Origin: Lota lota
Taxonomy: Eukaryota > Chordata > Actinopteri > Gadiformes > Lotidae
Assembly (NCBI GenBank): GCA_026745465.1
Contig: JACYXH010000001.1
Location: 1,364,501-1,428,500, forward strand
DNA: 64,000 nucleotides
Direction: 5' to 3'
Shown here: in pieces, positions 13,001-23,370 of the stretch
Layout of the letters: each line of letters starts with the position of its first letter
Position numbering within the stretch: the first letter of the stretch is position 1
The notes under the pieces: generated by a model
What the model saw: the letters and a program-made list of their open reading frames with translations, nothing else
What the model was told of the DNA's origin: nothing
The model's database searches: none
Position numbers and translations under genes: made by a program

Positions 13001-16000
13001 ACTGGTGAAGTCTACCAACATGAACTGGTGAACCACCATCGTCTTTAACACAAAAAAAAGAAATTATGCTCAGAAACACGTTGTGGTCAAAAAGTGATTC
13101 TCTCGCTCTGAAAAGCATTTTCCGCACATAAGTTACCTTTTTTCCCACTTTAAATGGAAAAGTGTAAGTAAACTTGTTAAGGGTTGTGAAGACCTTATAC
13201 CAACATGAACTGGTGAAGCACCATCGTTTTTAACACAAAAAAAGAAATTATGCTCAGAAACACATTGTGGTCAAAAAGTGATTCTCTCGCTCTGAAAAGC
13301 ATTTTCCGCACATAAAAAAGTAATTAATTGCTTTCTTCCCACTTTAACTGGAAAAGAGTAAGTAAGCTTGTTAATGGTTGTAAAGACCTACTACCAACAT
13401 GAACTGGTGAAGTCTACCAACATGAACTGGTGAAGCACCATCGTTTTTAACACAAAAAAAGAAATTATGCTCAGAAACACATTGTGGTCAAAAAGTGATT
13501 CTCTCGCTCTGAAAAGCATTTTCCGCACATAAGTTACCTTTTTTCCCACTTCAAATGGAAAAGTGTAAGTCAACTTGTTAAGGGTTGTGAAGACCTTATA
13601 CCAACATGAACTGGTGAACCACCATCGTTTTTAACACAAAAAAAGAAATTATGCTCAGAAACACATTGTGGTCAAAAAGTGATTATTTCGCTCTGAAAAG
13701 CATTTTCCGCACATAAAAAAGTAATTAATTGCTTTCTTCCCACTTTAACTGGAAAAGAGTAAGTAAGCTTGTTAATGGTTGTAAAGATCTTCTACCAACA
13801 TGAACTGGTGAAGTCTACCAATATGAACTGTTGAAGCACCATCGTTTTTAACACAAAAAAAGAAATTATGCTCAGAAACACATTGTGGTCAAAAAGTGAT
13901 TCTCTCGCTCTGAAAAGCATTTTCCGCACATAAGTTACCTTTTTTCCCACTTTAAATGGAAAAGTGTAAGTAAACTTGTTAAGGGTTGTGAAGACCTTAT
14001 ACCAACATGAACTGGTGAAGCACCATCGTTTTTAACACAAAAAAAGAAATTATGCTCAGAAACACATTGTGGTCAAAAAGTGATTCTCTCGCTCTGAAAA
14101 GCATTTTCCGCACATAAAAAAGTAATTAATTGCTTTCTTCCCACTTTAACTGGAAAAGAGTAAGTAAGCTTGTTAATGGTTGTAAAGACCTTCTACCAAC
14201 ATGAACTGGTGAAGTCTACCAACATGAAATGGTGAAGCACCATCGTTTTTAACACAAAAAAGAAATTATGCTCAGAAACACATTGTGGTCAAAAAGTGAT
14301 TCTCTTGCTCGGAAAAGCATTTTCCGCACATTAAAAAGTAATAAGTTGCTTTCTTCCCACTTTAACTGGAAAAGAGTAAGTAAGCTTGTTAATGGTTGTT
14401 AAGACCCTTCTACCAACATGAACTGGTGAAGTCTACCAACATGAACTGGTGAACCACCATCGTTTTTAAAACAAAAAACGAAATTATGCTCAGAAACACA
14501 TTGTGGTCAAAAAGTGATTCTCTCGCTCTGAAAAGCATTTTCCGCACATAAAAAAGTAATTAATTGCTTTCTTCCCACTTTAACTGGAAAAGAGTAAGTA
14601 AGCTTGTTAATGGTTGTAAAGACCTTCTACCAACATGAACTGGTGAAGTCTACCAACATGAAATGGTGAAGCACCATCGTTTTTAACACAAAAAAAAGAA
14701 ATTATGCTCAGAAACACATTGTGGTCAAAAAGTGATTCTCTTGCTCGGAAAAGCATTTTCCGCACATTAAAAAGTAATAAGTTGCTTTCTTCCCACTTTA
14801 ACTGGAAAAGAGTAAGTAAGCTTGTTAATGGTTGTTAAGACCCTTCTACCAACATGAACTGGTGAAGTCTACCAACATGAACTGGTGAAGCCACCATCGT
14901 TTTTAAAACAAAAAACGAAATTATGCTCAGAAACACATTGTGGTCAAAAAGTGATTCTCTCGCTCTGAAAAGCATTTTCCGCACATAAGTTACCTTTTTT
15001 CCCACTTTAAATGGAAAAGTGTTAGTAAACTTGTTAAGGGTATTGAAGACCTTATACCAACATGAACTGGTGAAGCACCATCGTTTTTAACACAAAAAAG
15101 AAATTATGCTGACAAACACATTGTGGTCAAAAAGTGATTCTCTCGCTCTGAAAAACGTTTTCCGCACATAAAAAAGCAATATGTTGCTTTTTTCCCACTT
15201 TAAATGGCACAGTGTAGCAAAGCTTGGTTAATGGTTTGTTTACACCTTATACCAACTTGAACTGGTGAAGCACCATCGTTTTAAACACACAAAAAAAGAT
15301 GTTCATGCTTAGAAACACATGTGGTAAAAAGTTATCCTCGCTCTGAAAAGCATTTTCCGCACATATGTTGCTTTTTTCCCACTTTAAATGGAAAAGGTTA
15401 ACCAAGCTTGTTAATGATTGTTTAGTACTTATATCAACATGAACTGGTGAAGCACCATCGTTTTTAACACAAAAAAACCATGTTTATGCTCAGAAACACA
15501 TTGTGGTCAAAAAGTGATTCTCTCGCTCTGAAAAGCATTTTCCGCACATAAAAAAGCAATACGTTGCTTTTTCCCACTTTAAATGGAACAGTTGTAGCTA
15601 AGCTTGTTAATGGTTTGTTTACACCTTATACCAACTTGAACTGGTGAAGCACCATCGTTTTTAACACAAAAAAAGAAATTATGCTCAGAAACACATTGTG
15701 GTCAAAAAGTGATTCTCTCGCTCTGAAAAGCATTTTCTGCACATAAAAAAGTAATTAATTGCTTTCTTCCCACTTTAACTGGAAAAGAGTAAGTAAGCTT
15801 GTTAATGGTTGTAAAGACCTTCTACCAACATAAACTGGTGAAGTCTACCAACATGAACTGGTGAAGCACCATCGTTTTTAACACAAAAAAAGAAATTATG
15901 CTCAGAAACACATTGTGGTCAAAAAGTGATTCTCTCGCTCTGAAAAGCATTTTCCGCACATAAGTTACCTTTTTTCCCACTTTAAATGGAAAAGTGTAAG

Positions 16001-17909
16001 TAAACTTGTTAAGGGTTGTGAAGACCTTATACCAACATGAACTGGTGAAGCACCATCGTTTTTAACACAAAAAAAGAAATTATGCTCAGAAACACATTGT
16101 GGTCAAAAAGTGATTCTCTCGCTCTGAAAAGCATTTTCCGCACATAAAAAAGTAATTAATTGCTTTCTTCCCACTTTAACTGGAAAAGAGTAAGTAAGCT
16201 TGTTAATGGTTGTTAAGACCTTCTACCAACATAAACTGGTGAAGTCTACCAACATGAACTGGTGAAGCACCATCGTTTTTAACACAAAAAAAAGAAATTA
16301 TGCTCAGAAACACATTGTGGTCAAAAAGTGATTCTCTCGCTCTGAAAAGCATTTTCCGCACATAAGTTACCTTTTTTCCCACTTCAAATGGAAAAGTGTA
16401 AGTCAACTTGTTAAGGGTTGTGAAGACCTTATACCAACATGAACTGGTGAACCACCATCGTTTTTAACACAAAAAAAGAAATTATGCTCAGAAACACATT
16501 GTGGTCAAAAAGTGATTATCTCGCTCTGAAAAGCATTTTCCGCACATAAAAAAGTAATTAATTGGTTTCTTCCCACTTTAACTGGAAAAGAGTAAGTAAG
16601 CTTGTTAATGGTTGTAAAGATCTTCTACCAACATGAACTGGTGAAGTCTACCAATATGAACTGGTGAAGCACCATCGTTTTTAACACAAAAAAAGAAATT
16701 ATGCTCAGAAACACATTGTGGTCAAAAAGTGATTCTCTCGCTCTGAAAAGCATTTTCCGCACATAAGTTACCTTTTTTCCCACTTTAAATGGAAAAGTGT
16801 AAGTAAACTTGTTAAGGGTTGTGAAGACCTTATACCAACTTTGAACTGCGTGCTGAAGCCACCATCGTTTTTAACACCAAAAAAAGAAATTATGCTCTGA
16901 ACACTTTGTGTCTAAAGTGATTACTCTCGATTGAAATGTATTTTCTGCACATTAAAAAAAGTAATTAATTGCTTTCTTCCCACTTTTAACTGGGAAAAGA
17001 GTAAGTAAGCTTCGTTAATGGTTGTAAAGACTTTACCAACATAAACTGGTGAAGGCTACCAACATTAACTGGTGAACCACCACTCGTTTTTTAAAACACA
17101 AAAAAAGAAATTATGCTCAGAAACACGTTGTGGTACAAAAAGTGATTCTCTCGCTCTGAAAAGCATTTTCCGCACATAAGTTACCTTTTTTCCCACTTTA
17201 AATGAAATGTGTAACGTAAACTTGTTAAGGGTTGTGAAGTCCTTATACCAACTTGAACTGGTGAAGCACCATCGTTTTTAACACAAAAAAAGAAATTATG
17301 CTCAGAAACACATTGTGGTCAAAAAGTGATTCTCTCGCTCTGAAAAGCATTTTCCGCACATAAAAAAGTAATTAATTGCTTTCTTCCCACTTTAACTGGA
17401 AAAGAGTAAGTAAGCTTGTTAATGGTTGTAAAGACCTTCTACCAACATGAACTGGTGAAGTCTACCAACATGAACTGGTGAAGCACCATCGTTTTTAACA
17501 CAAAAAAAGAAATTATGCTCAGAAACACATTGTGGTCAAAAAGTGATTCTCTCGCTCAGAAAAGCATTTTCCGCACATAAAAAAGTAATTAATTGCTTTC
17601 TTCCCACTTTAAATGGAACAGTGTAGCTAAGCTTGTTAATGGTTGTAAAGACCTTCCACCAACATGAACTGGTGAAGTCTACCAACATGAACTGGTGAAG
17701 CACCATCGTTTTTAACAAAAAAAAAAAGAAATTATGCTCAGAAACACATTGTGGTCAAAAAGTGATTCTCTCGCGCTGAAAAGCATTTTCCGCACATAAG
17801 TTACCCTTTTTCCCACTTTAAATGGAAAAGTTTAACCAAGCTTGTTAATGGTTTAGACCTTCGTTTTTAACACAAAAAAAAAATGTTTATGCTTAAAAAC
17901 ACATTGTGA
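13000..17909. repeat. Diverged edge of the satellite array
   Basis: Beyond about 13 kb the 3,142-bp order is lost and monomers carry more private changes. A segment of about 1 kb near 13.0-13.98 kb is matched at about 15.83-16.82 kb, offset near 2,830 bp and sharing a rare gattat variant (13,681 and 16,514). Monomers around 15.1-15.6 kb and 16.8-17.2 kb are the most degenerate, with indels and altered spacing. The last monomer is truncated at about 17,909. This is the expected pattern for an array margin that escapes homogenisation. Confidence 0.8.
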
Positions 17910-17910
17910 T

Positions 17911-17955
17911 TGCTTACGGTGCGAGAGGTCCCAGGTTCAAATCCCGGACGAGCCC
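17911..17955 (+). pseudogene. tRNA-Pro 3' half at the satellite border
   Basis: The segment from tgcttacggtgcgag to agccc matches the anticodon-arm-to-acceptor half of a eukaryotic tRNA-Pro: GGTGCGAGAGG, then the T-arm with TTCAAAT, then GGACGAGCCC. The 5' half is absent. In its place the satellite phrase acacattgtg runs up to about 17,909. It is therefore a truncated relic and not a functional tRNA, possibly the remains of a tRNA-derived retroelement or of a tRNA locus cut by the array. Confidence 0.75.
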
Positions 17956-19020
17956 TTATAAGGAGCTTAGTTTTGAGCTGAATGTTGTGTACTGACACCC
18001 AATGGCCCAGGATTGAACCAATGTTTCTTCTATGATTGTAACGATTTGATTTCAAGACCTTTTAAACTCTCTATTTTCTTGGCAGGCTAGTATTACGATT
18101 TTGTCATTGGTCTTCAGCCTACAAACCTACTTTCATTGTTAAATAAAAATTGGTAAGCTGGAATAAAAGATGAACAAACATGGAAACTTTGTACATCTAT
18201 GAGGAAAAATGTTGTTTTCAAGAGGAGTTTCTAAGAATTTGAGTATAACATTGGCAGGCCTCTGTTTGAACCTTACAGAAAAGCCTTTCAAAATACCTTT
18301 TAAATACAGATAATTAACTAGCAGTAGTGGAATTTGAACAAACGCATCCTGCACTTCCTTTTGTGAAGTGAAATGAATCAAGGGCAGGTAACAGAGCCTT
18401 AAAATCCACAGTCAGGGTCTTGCTAATCCGTGTGTGATGTATTTTGGGTCCGAACAACTGCTCGGTGGGAACTCTACTTCTAAGGACTTTACCAAGTGTT
18501 AGATCCGTCACTGAAGCTTGTTGTCCTGTAACGGTTGTGAACAAGCTGGTGAGGAGATTCGCCCAGTCCCTAACTACTGCATACCAGACACCTATCCCGC
18601 TTACCCCGGAGCCCCACCCCTGGGCATAACCCTGGCCAGGACCGTGACTACCGGTCGCGTCTGTATAGTAGCTCTCCTCTGGGACCCGTGCACTTGGAAG
18701 TTTGCTGGGAATATTTAAGAGTTTGGAAAAATAACTCTAGGGATATGTTTCTATCATGAGGACTAGGTAACCTCTCAGAATCACGATGCTCAATCCGAAT
18801 CCATCCATTTGTTGTCCGCAGGAAGAAGGTATCGGAAGTTGACAAAAAAGGAATTAAAAAGTATTTATTTGATAAGCTTGCAGGTTATATGAGGGAACAT
18901 TGCAAATTGCCAAAAAGTCCTTCGATATACAATATTATAAGAATATATAGAAAAATCAAAAGAGAACTCTCCATAAGAAGTTGACAATAAAAAAGAAAAC
19001 AACGATCACACATATTGCTT
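17956..19020. other. Unassigned sequence
   Basis: About 1 kb without a recognisable gene. Several overlapping frames of 60-80 codons on both strands (for example minus 18,544-18,314) are open, but none shows a family signature, splice-framed structure or start context that I can support. It could contain an old exon or an LTR element fragment. Confidence 0.4.
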
Positions 19021-19761
19021 ACTTGAGATGAGAGGCCGTATCAGACTGCAGGGGGGAGGGGGGGGGGGGGAGAGAGAAAAAACTCCTTCCAGTAAAAATA
19101 AGAAAAAATGATTTATTTAATTTCCTTCCTAATAGTCTATTTGCCTGTATAAGTAAGCCTACATAGCTGTTCTATGCTATGGGAGGAATCTCCTCCGGAG
19201 ATCTGAAGCTTCAGGCTAGCTTCTAAAAATACGAGGCTAAAAAAGAGTGCTCAGAGTATATTCAATCTCCTCGCTTTTTCGTCCAGATTCTATCTATTTA
19301 GTTTGAGGGCTATTTTGTCTCTACCGAAGGCTCGGGTAGACTTCCTACATGGAGTCCCCGTAGTAAAGATTCCTCCCTGTTCTGTTCGTGCTCAGGCTCT
19401 TTTATAGGACCCTTGGTTCCTCCCACCTTTTGGCTAGGGACTCTATCTTCCCTTGCTCCACTCCTGCAAAAACAAGCTGGACACCTGGTTTGGTTTAATT
19501 ATGTTATGATCTGATGCCGCTATCGTTTGGGTACTTTCCACCCCTTGTGGTTTGTGGTTTTAATTACATTGTGGTTTGCTTTACTGTCATTCTGGTACTT
19601 TCCACTGGCATCTAATTATAATAGCTTGCTTAGATCATTGACCATCTGGTACTCATTCCCGGTGGTCCTTGCCTACTGGATTACTGTAGGTACTTTCCAC
19701 CCGACCCTTAATAGTGGTCTTCACCTGTTGACCTGTGTTAACAAATGGGCCTTCTGTTAAT
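19021..19761 (-). promoter_or_regulatory. Possible LTR-like promoter with repeated GGAAAGTACC sites
   Basis: Read on the minus strand, three copies of GTGGAAAGTACC (at 19,689-19,700, 19,594-19,605 and 19,530-19,541) lie upstream of a TATA-like CTATAAAAGAG near 19,400. About 300 bp further on, at 19,051-19,075, lies a pyrimidine/poly-C run on this strand (poly-G on plus). Repeated enhancer sites followed by a TATA box resemble a retroviral U3-R region, and GGAAAGTACC is close to an NF-kappaB-type site. Neither a matching second LTR nor a clear TG...CA border was found, so the call is tentative. Confidence 0.3.
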
Positions 19762-19995
19762 GACTCCACAGTTGGACAGTAAATACAAACATTATTGGGT
19801 GATCTCCGGCTAAAGGATCCCTTTAGAGATCTGAAAGTCACATTAGACCTGATGTATGAGCTCATGTCCTCAGGCTCCAAAAAATAGCCTGAGGTCTGCA
19901 TTTTTCAATGCTATACATTATCCCATCGTATCATAAACCTGTTTCTTCATCTTAAGATCTTCTGAGTGTTTTAGTAACGACAGCCAGTGTTCCGC

Positions 19996-20223
19996 TTATA
20001 CCCGTTGAGTTGACATAACATAATTGAGGCGTATAGTCATACATAAATTGCGGCATAAAATGAGACATACAGTTATACCTGATACAGTCTTATAGTAGTG
20101 AGCAGATATAAACGTTTCGGTGCTCGTAACATAACATGAATGAGGCGTGTAGTTAATCATAAAATGTGGCATAAAAATGAGACATACAGTTATACCTGAT
20201 ATAGTCTTATAGTAGTGAGGCAT
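19996..20223. repeat. Two-copy tandem repeat, ~120 bp
   Basis: The phrase gagacatacagttatacctgata followed by agtcttatagtagtgag occurs twice (ends near 20,098 and 20,219), with related flanking text (aacataa-tgaggcgt-tagt). It is followed by short degenerate repeats of aaaacagtgct up to about 20,393. No coding signal is seen. Confidence 0.7.
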
Positions 20224-20607
20224 CGTGATAACAGAAAAACAGTTAAACCAATACTCTAAAATACCCCTACCGGCCTAACAGTGTTCATCTCTATGGACAA
20301 AACTTATCCTTACCGGTAAAACAGTGCTTATTTCTTATTGATAAAACAGTGCTCAGTGACTTTAATACCTCTATTAATAAAACAGTGCTCTTTTAAGAAT
20401 CAGTTGCTGTTGTATCAGTGCACAGACTATATTGGATAACAACAGCCAATAGTAACATCCTTTTATGACTCATGATGGGAGGAGAAATGGCTACACAAAT
20501 CATTCTGGTTCTATCTGGGTCACGATGAATCAACCTTACTTGACACAAGTCAACCTCCATTTATTAGATTGGCCATGTCTTTCAGTTCTGCTGTGTTTTG
20601 AAGCGAC
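20224..20607. other. Non-coding stretch before tRNA relics
   Basis: Holds the degenerate aaaacagtgct repeats and the first copy of a roughly 30-bp direct repeat (gatgggaggagaaatggcta..., start 20,474) whose second copy starts at 20,755. The two copies bracket the tRNA-Asp relic. No gene is seen. Confidence 0.5.
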
Positions 20608-20681
20608 TCCTACTGGTTAGTGTAGTGGAAAGTATCCCTGCCTGTAATACATGAGCCCAGGGTTGAATTCCCTGACGGTAT
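20608..20681 (+). pseudogene. tRNA-Asp relic
   Basis: Resembles eukaryotic tRNA-Asp throughout: a 5' TCCT..., TTAGTGTAGTGGAAAGTATCCCTGCCTGT for the D-arm and anticodon 5' side, and a T-arm-like GGGTTGAATTCCCTGACGG. The anticodon region (TGTAATAC) no longer reads GTC in a paired stem, and the acceptor ends do not pair well. It is a decayed copy. A second relic of the same type lies near 23,297. Confidence 0.65.
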
Positions 20682-21035
20682 CCTTTCTAAAAAAAAGAAG
20701 TCAGATGTGTTTTAATAATAAGAATGTGATCTTATTTTTTTAAACAATATAGGAGATGGGAGGAGAAATGGCTACACAAATCATTATGGAGCGGGTCAAA
20801 TGAAAACAGAAATGATAGCCTGGCCATTTTAACCAATAAACCTTGAGAGAATCCAAGAGAGGGCTTCACCTTGGTTCAGTAGTGACGGTTCTAGAGCCCT
20901 CGCAAAGACTATATTTAAACCAGAGACTGCCCGCTGACCGATGCTAGACTAACCCGTTTTCTTTTCTGATCACAATATGCTCTCCTGCACCCTTTCACTC
21001 TCTTCAGGTGTGATTTAAGATAGTGGTCTGTGGAA

Positions 21036-21096
21036 ACTGAATTGCTCCCTGATAGAAGATAAGGAGTTAGGCAGACAGTACAGGGAGCAATTCAGT
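21036..21096. other. Perfect 16-bp inverted repeat (hairpin)
   Basis: actgaattgctccctg at 21,036-21,051 and its exact reverse complement at 21,081-21,096 enclose a 29-nt purine-rich loop. The arms are not T-tailed and no neighbouring gene ends here, so I do not call it a terminator. It may be the core of a small palindromic mobile element or an RNA hairpin. Confidence 0.6.
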
Positions 21097-21099
21097 CAA

Positions 21100-21440
21100 A
21101 GGCAGAACCGCCAAGACTTGTTTGAAACACGTGCACATTGGCTGGAAATGGTGAAGAGAAAGACAGATTTTATTTTAAAAGACAGGATAAAATAAACAAG
21201 AAAAATAGATGCATGGTAGGGCTGCGGAAAATACAACAAATGTATTTTAAATTAACGCAACAACGTTTAGATTTTATCCAAGAAATTTGATTTATAAAAT
21301 AACAAATGTTGGTTTTATCTAAAATCACAACCAGGAATTTTTGCCAGGAGGAAAGAAAGACATTGAAGAAGGGGTAAAATGCACCCGGTGTTTCTTTAAA
21401 ATGTATAAAAACGAGGAGGGTATTTAAACGTATTTAAATA
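21100..21440. other. No gene seen
   Basis: AT-rich sequence between the hairpin and the first tRNA-Ala relic, with no repeat or open frame that I can name. Confidence 0.4.
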
Positions 21441-21449
21441 AATAGGGAG

Positions 21450-21515
21450 ATGGAAGGGATTAAACCTCGGGCCTCCTACATGGGAAGCATACGCTCTACC
21501 GATGAGCTTCATGTT
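21450..21515 (-). pseudogene. tRNA-Ala relic 1
   Basis: On the minus strand this matches tRNA-Ala in outline (CTCATCGGTAGAGCG, ATGCTTCCCATGTAGGAGGCCCGAGG), but the T-arm and acceptor are damaged. It is the first Ala member of a cluster in which Ala and Ser copies alternate. Confidence 0.6.
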
Positions 21516-21627
21516 ACTTAAATTGTTACTTAAATTGTACGGGCAACCGATACCTGAAGCTTTGCTTAACGATTTAAGGGAGAAATAGGTTAACGACTGG
21601 CCAAAGGGTATCCTGATGTTAGCACTG

Positions 21628-21710
21628 GCCTACCGTTGTCGGCAGGATTCAAACCTGCTTCAGGACACAAAAATGGTTTTCTAGTCCATGGCCTTCTGCA
21701 CTTGGACATG
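21628..21710 (-). pseudogene. tRNA-Ser relic 1
   Basis: The plus-strand text gtcggcaggattcaaacctgc is the reverse complement of a tRNA-Ser T-arm and 3' acceptor. Further on, ttttctagtccatggcctt corresponds to an AGA anticodon arm. The variable arm and D-arm are eroded. Confidence 0.6.
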
Positions 21711-21821
21711 ACTACACCAGTATTCAGATCGATCAGTTCTTTGAAGAGCAACAGAATCCAACATTTCAAATTGGGAGAACCTTTTGTTATCAACGTTGGC
21801 GGCTTTAAACGTCATCTAGCA

Positions 21822-21862
21822 GATACCAGCGATTGAACCCATGGCCTCTTACATGTAAATAT
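21822..21862 (-). pseudogene. tRNA-Ala relic 2 (partial)
   Basis: Only the 3' part of a tRNA-Ala is recognisable: the reverse complement of a T-arm (agcgattgaaccca) followed by ggcctcttacatg. The 5' half is gone. Confidence 0.45.
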
Positions 21863-21955
21863 TTACATATACCTGCATTTTCACTGTAAGATATGCATGA
21901 TAATGTGTTAAATGGCACTAAGGTATAATAATCTTTACACAGATTGATTAGCAAT

Positions 21956-22037
21956 CATTGTCGGCAGGATTCGAACCTGCGCGGGGAGACCCCAATGGAT
22001 TTCTAGTACATCGCCTTAACCACTTAGCCACGACAAC
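21956..22037 (-). tRNA. tRNA-Ser (AGA), possibly functional
   Basis: An 82-nt complete tRNA-Ser on the minus strand. The acceptor GTTGTCG pairs with CGACAAT through one G-U pair. The D-arm is GTGGCTAAGTGG, the anticodon loop CTAGAAA gives AGA, the long variable arm GGGGTCTCCCC is intact, and the T-arm is CAGGTTCGAATCCTG. Departures from the usual sequence are a substitution in the anticodon stem (ATGTA opposite TCCAT, one mismatch) and TA for CG in the D-loop. The internal box B (GGTTCGAATCC) is perfect. Whether it is transcribed or a fresh pseudogene cannot be decided here. Confidence 0.75.
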
Positions 22038-22170
22038 ACGTGGGGGTCAGCTTCAAGTCTCACATTTGTTTGTACAGTAACAATCTGCAACATTTAAGGT
22101 ATGTAAAGCAATGCGTGATGTACTTTTTTATAAAATGATCACACTACACACCTTAATTGGATCAAAGGTT

Positions 22171-22241
22171 TGAGATGCGGGGGATTGAAGCCGGGGCCAC
22201 ATACATGCAAAGCAGGTGCTCCACCACTGAGCTACATCCCA
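22171..22241 (-). pseudogene. tRNA-Ala relic 3
   Basis: Near-complete outline of tRNA-Ala on the minus strand (GGGATGTAGCTCAGTGGTGG, then CTGCTTTGCATGTATG with a TGC-like anticodon). The T-arm reads GGCTTCAATCCCCC and the anticodon stem is mispaired, so it is judged a relic. Confidence 0.6.
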
Positions 22242-22344
22242 TTACTTGCAAATATTGTACATTTCTGCTACAAGGACCAAAAGCTTTGTTTAATGACGCA
22301 CAGAGAAAAAGGTTATTGACTGGCAATTAAGAGGTATTATCAGA

Positions 22345-22425
22345 GTTTGGCCACCGTTAAATGCAGGATTCAAACCTGTGCATTCAGACCTCAATGGATC
22401 TCTAGGACATCCCCTTATAACTTTG
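22345..22425 (-). pseudogene. tRNA-Ser relic 2
   Basis: The T-arm (reverse complement of gcaggattcaaacctgtgc), variable region and anticodon arm (aatggatctctaggacat) of a tRNA-Ser are visible. The D-arm and acceptor are lost. Confidence 0.55.
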
Positions 22426-22474
22426 TGTACTATACTTAAAATAATGTGATCACACAGTGCGGTGATCAGATTTT

Positions 22475-22525
22475 GTAGATGACGCAGATTGAACACGGAA
22501 GCATGTGGAGCTACATCCCCTTCTT
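22475..22525 (-). pseudogene. tRNA-Ala relic 4 (internally deleted)
   Basis: The 5' acceptor and D-arm (plus-strand agctacatcccc) and a T-arm remnant (gattgaaca) remain, but the anticodon arm has been deleted. Confidence 0.45.
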
Positions 22526-22794
22526 GTTCATTAATTGTACATCCCTGCACACATTTTCTGAGCCTGTGCTGAATAATACTACTGGATAACAGGTTGAATG
22601 GCACAAGAGTATCATAAATATTGTCCACCATGCTAATTACAGAGTGGAACAACCGTTTGAAACAACAGCACATGCGGTTCAGTGGAAGTTTATCACTCCT
22701 TCAAACTGAAGCATTCTGCAATGTTTCATGTTAGTTTATTTCGATCATATATAAACTCAGTTCTCATGGACACCGCCATGCTTTTTCTACATTG

Positions 22795-22866
22795 TGGAGA
22801 TGCCGGGGATTGAACCCGGGGCCTCATACATGCGAAGCATGCGCTCTACCACTGAGCTACATCCCC
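22795..22866 (-). tRNA. tRNA-Ala (CGC)
   Basis: A complete 72-nt tRNA-Ala on the minus strand, beginning GGGGATGTAGCTCAGTGG and ending GGCATCTCCA without encoded CCA. The anticodon stem CATGC/GTATG flanks the loop TTCGCAT, giving anticodon CGC. The T-arm CCGGGTTCAATCCCCGG is fully paired, and box A and box B are intact. It supplies alanine for GCG codons. It is the only fully intact member of a cluster of decayed Ala and Ser copies. Confidence 0.92.
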
Positions 22867-23002
22867 TACTTCGATAAATGTACAAACACACCCTACCTGA
22901 AGCTTTGCTAGCTTTGATAGAGCCGATAAATTGGTTGTCTTGCACAAGGCTATCCTAAACGATGCAGATAATTGGCCTGCCTGCCAATAGCAGAGGTGGG
23001 CA

Positions 23003-23086
23003 ACTGGTGCGGCAGAATTCAAACCTGCAGAGGGAGATCTAATGAAATTCTAGCCCATCACCTTGACCGCTTGGCCAGGACATTGC
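23003..23086 (-). pseudogene. tRNA-Ser relic 3
   Basis: The reverse complement shows a full-length but mutated tRNA-Ser: GTCCTGGCCAAGCGG, an anticodon arm around CTAGAATTTC, a damaged variable arm, then GCAGGTTTGAATTCTGC. TTTGAAT in place of TTCGAAT and the altered arms indicate decay. Confidence 0.6.
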
Positions 23087-23142
23087 TATTTTTCGGCCTC
23101 AAGTCTATCAGTTGTTCGAACAGTAACTGACTGTTTGAGGTC

Positions 23143-23214
23143 TTGGAGATAGCGGGGATTGAACCTCAGGCCTCCTACATGAGAAACATATGGTTTACCG
23201 ATGAGATTCATTCC
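23143..23214 (-). pseudogene. tRNA-Ala relic 5
   Basis: Full-length tRNA-Ala outline on the minus strand with mutations in the anticodon stem (CATATGTTTCTCATG) and D-arm. It lies 57 bp from the preceding Ser relic, continuing the Ala-Ser alternation. Confidence 0.6.
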
Positions 23215-23296
23215 CTCTGTGACTACACTGGTACATTTGTGCCACCGATACCTAAAGCTTTGCTTAACGAGTCAAGGGAGAAATAGGTTAACTACT

Positions 23297-23370
23297 GATT
23301 AGTATAGTGGAAAGTATATATTCCTGTAATGCATGAGCCCAGTGTTGAATTCACCAATGGGGAGATGCTC
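23297..23370 (+). pseudogene. tRNA-Asp relic 2
   Basis: Similar to the relic at 20,608: TGATTAGTATAGTGGAAAGTAT, CCTGTAATGCATGAG, then a degenerate T-arm GTGTTGAATTCAC. Not functional. Confidence 0.55.

Larger units (their letters stand above)
1..17909. repeat. Satellite array, ~195-218 bp monomers
   Basis: The first 17.9 kb is an uninterrupted head-to-tail array. Monomers can be counted from the recurring phrase gttgt-(t/a/g)-aagac, for example at 1, 219, 436, 646, 840, 1057 and 1273. Long monomers (216-218 bp) contain the phrase accaacatgaactggtgaa twice in tandem; short monomers (194-195 bp) contain it once; a 209-210 bp class replaces an A-rich stretch with ataagttacctttttt. The sequence is AT-rich with poly-A tracts. 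Small open frames of 60-68 codons recur on the minus strand only because the repeat recurs, so I do not treat them as genes. A (peri)centromeric or heterochromatic satellite is the likely identity; the location is inference. Confidence 0.95.

Noticed and set aside
1-17909. CRISPR array
   Set aside because: Repeat units are contiguous with no unique spacers, unit length is ~200 bp, and the genome is eukaryotic.
21036-21096. Transcription terminator
   Set aside because: A bacterial-type stem-loop without a T-run in a eukaryotic context has no support.
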